A DNA stretch of 6,934 nucleotides from positions 1 to 6,934 of the forward strand of contig CAMTJB010000053.1 in assembly GCA_947072715.1 (NCBI GenBank). Direction: 5' to 3'. This stretch comes from an uncultured Fusobacteriaceae bacterium (lineage in GTDB: Bacteria; Fusobacteriota; Fusobacteriia; Fusobacteriales; Fusobacteriaceae). The notes under the pieces were generated by a model. The model saw only the letters and a program-made list of their open reading frames with translations. It was not told where the DNA came from and ran no database searches. Shown piece by piece: positions 5,915-6,934 of the stretch (within the stretch, counting starts at the first letter, position 1; every line of letters begins with the position of its first letter). Made by a program: the position numbers and the translations under genes.

Positions 5915-6386
5915 ATTTTAGTTTTCTTCTATAAATCATGTGTCTAACTCCATTGTAGTTAGCATTTTTTTTATATTCAAAACCTAATTTCTTAAATATA
6001 TGAATGGATACATCATTTTCTTTTAAAATATAGGCATCTATCCATTTTAATTTTCTATTTTCTAATAGTTTCTCTATAGATCTCTCTATAAATTTAGAAG
6101 CTAGCCCTTGATTTCTCATCTTTTCATCAATATATATACTAATAATAGCTCTACTACTATTAAGTTCAAATTTTATTGTGGCAACAAATTCGTCATTTTT
6201 ATTTCTGATTATATACATTTCAAAGTAAGGTGAATTCAATATAAATTTGTACCATGTTTCATACTCTTTCCATCTTTGCTCCACTTCATTTCTACAGTAT
6301 TTTTCAACATATTTTATATGAAGTTTTGTATAAATTTCCGGAATATCTTCAATTGTCATTTTGCTTATAATAAATTCTTCCAACAT
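5913..6386 (-). CDS. GNAT-family N-acetyltransferase, substrate unknown
   Basis: The 157-residue protein is one GNAT domain of normal size that would transfer an acyl group from CoA to an amine. Strand 4 and motif A are visible as ISIYIDEKMRNQGLASKFIE (82-101), with the pyrophosphate loop R91-N-Q-G-L-A96. The motif B region ENDVSIHIFKKLGFE (123-137) has the usual Asn and the aromatic LGF turn. The N-terminal strand EFIISKMTIEDIPEI shows that the first Met, not M10, is the start. AGAGG (6390-6394) lies only three bases before the ATG. The gene begins 11 bp after the tyrS stop on the same strand, so it is probably cotranscribed with tyrS; that neighbourhood does not reveal a substrate. The motif A region recalls acetyltransferases of nucleotide-sugar pathways, a weak hint only. 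Confidence 0.85.
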   Translation of the reverse strand: MLEEFIISKMTIEDIPEIYTKLHIKYVEKYCRNEVEQRWKEYETWYKFILNSPYFEMYIIRNKNDEFVATIKFELNSSRAIISIYIDEKMRNQGLASKFIERSIEKLLENRKLKWIDAYILKENDVSIHIFKKLGFEYKKNANYNGVRHMIYRRKLK

Positions 6387-6397
6387 AAACCTCTAAA

Positions 6398-6934
6398 TTA
6401 AACTATCATTATTTTATAAAACTTTTTCTTTCCAAGTTTTACTAATAACTCTCCATTTTCAAATAAATCTTCAACTATAGGAAAATTATGATCTGTAGCT
6501 TTTTCTTCTCCTACGTATAATCCACCTTGTTGTACAAGTCTTCTACCTTCACTAGTTGTTTTCATAACACCAGCTTCAACTAAAAGTTGAACTATACCTG
6601 TTCCTAATTTTTCTTTTGTGATCTCTATTGTTGGAACATTTGCCATGTCTCCACCTTGTCCAAATAAAGCTTCTGTAGCTTGTTTAGCTTTTTCAGCTTC
6701 CTCTTCTCCGTGAACAATTTTTGTAACTTCAAATGCTAACACTTTTTTAGCTTCGTTAATCTCTGCATCTTTAAGAGCCGATAATCTTCTTACTTCATCC
6801 ATAGGTACATATGTTAAAAGAGATAAACACTTTTCAACATCTGAATCCGCTACGTTTCTCCAGTATTGGTAGAACTCGTATGGAGTTGTTTTTTCTGGAT
6901 CTAGCCATAAAGCTCCTTTAGCTGTTTTACCCAT
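6398..6934 (-). CDS. tyrS: Tyrosyl-tRNA synthetase, C-terminal 178 residues (5' end beyond the window)
   Basis: TyrS charges tRNA-Tyr with tyrosine. Only the 3' part is present. The first in-window codon is ATG, but the [12 protein letters not shown] that follows is the internal KMSKS-type loop of bacterial TyrS (KFGKT in Geobacillus), so this Met is not a start and roughly 230 residues lie outside. YEFYQYWRN (20-28 of the fragment) and the helical anticodon-binding region follow. The C-terminal S4 RNA-binding domain covers about 111-178, with ALFGQGG linking them. The frame is intact to its TAA stop at 6398-6400. The GNAT gene follows after 11 bp. The gene's leader, where a T-box might be, is not in view. 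Confidence 0.95.
   Translation of the reverse strand: MGKTAKGALWLDPEKTTPYEFYQYWRNVADSDVEKCLSLLTYVPMDEVRRLSALKDAEINEAKKVLAFEVTKIVHGEEEAEKAKQATEALFGQGGDMANVPTIEITKEKLGTGIVQLLVEAGVMKTTSEGRRLVQQGGLYVGEEKATDHNFPIVEDLFENGELLVKLGKKKFYKIMIV

Noticed and set aside
6932..6934. ATG at the right edge as the start of a 178-residue protein
   Set aside because: The Met is the internal residue of the TyrS KMSKS-type loop; the gene continues beyond the window.
1..6934. Mobile element, CRISPR array, tRNA or rRNA
   Set aside because: No transposase, integrase, spaced direct repeats, tRNA cloverleaf or rRNA-like GC-rich conserved block was found on reading both strands.

Overview
This is a very AT-rich, low-GC window with short intergenic gaps, strong GGAGG-type ribosome binding sites and an anaerobic sulfite reductase operon. 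That points to a strict or facultative anaerobe of the Fusobacteriota or Clostridia type. I cannot name the genus from sequence alone, and no phage, transposon, CRISPR or plasmid signal is visible.

Left part (1-1130): a truncated gene on the minus strand encodes the first 84 residues of a YeiH/UPF0324-type membrane protein, a family commonly labelled 'putative sulfate exporter'. A 263-bp intergenic region (253-515) separates it from a divergently transcribed TetR-family regulator. That region holds a good promoter for each gene and a 16-bp palindrome, TTGAACTTGTGTTCAA (409-424).

Centre (1131-4371): the complete asrA-asrB-asrC operon lies on the minus strand. It encodes the three-subunit, siroheme-dependent anaerobic sulfite reductase that makes sulfide with electrons from NADH. 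A bidirectional hairpin terminator separates it from the convergent TetR gene. Upstream of asrA there is a second copy of the palindrome, TTGAATAAGTGTTCAA (4255-4270). On the minus strand both copies begin TTGAACAC and end TTCAA. The simplest reading is that the TetR-type protein controls both its own divergent region, including the membrane transporter, and asrABC, forming a small sulfite/sulfide regulon. This shared operator is the main finding and is inferred from sequence only.

Right part (4372-6934): housekeeping and unassigned genes. They are nth (endonuclease III, minus) with its own terminator, a divergent class I SAM-dependent methyltransferase (plus), a strong 19-bp bidirectional terminator, a GNAT acetyltransferase (minus), and the 3' part of tyrS (minus, running off the right edge), which is probably cotranscribed with the GNAT gene. 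No stretch above 300 bases lacks a gene.
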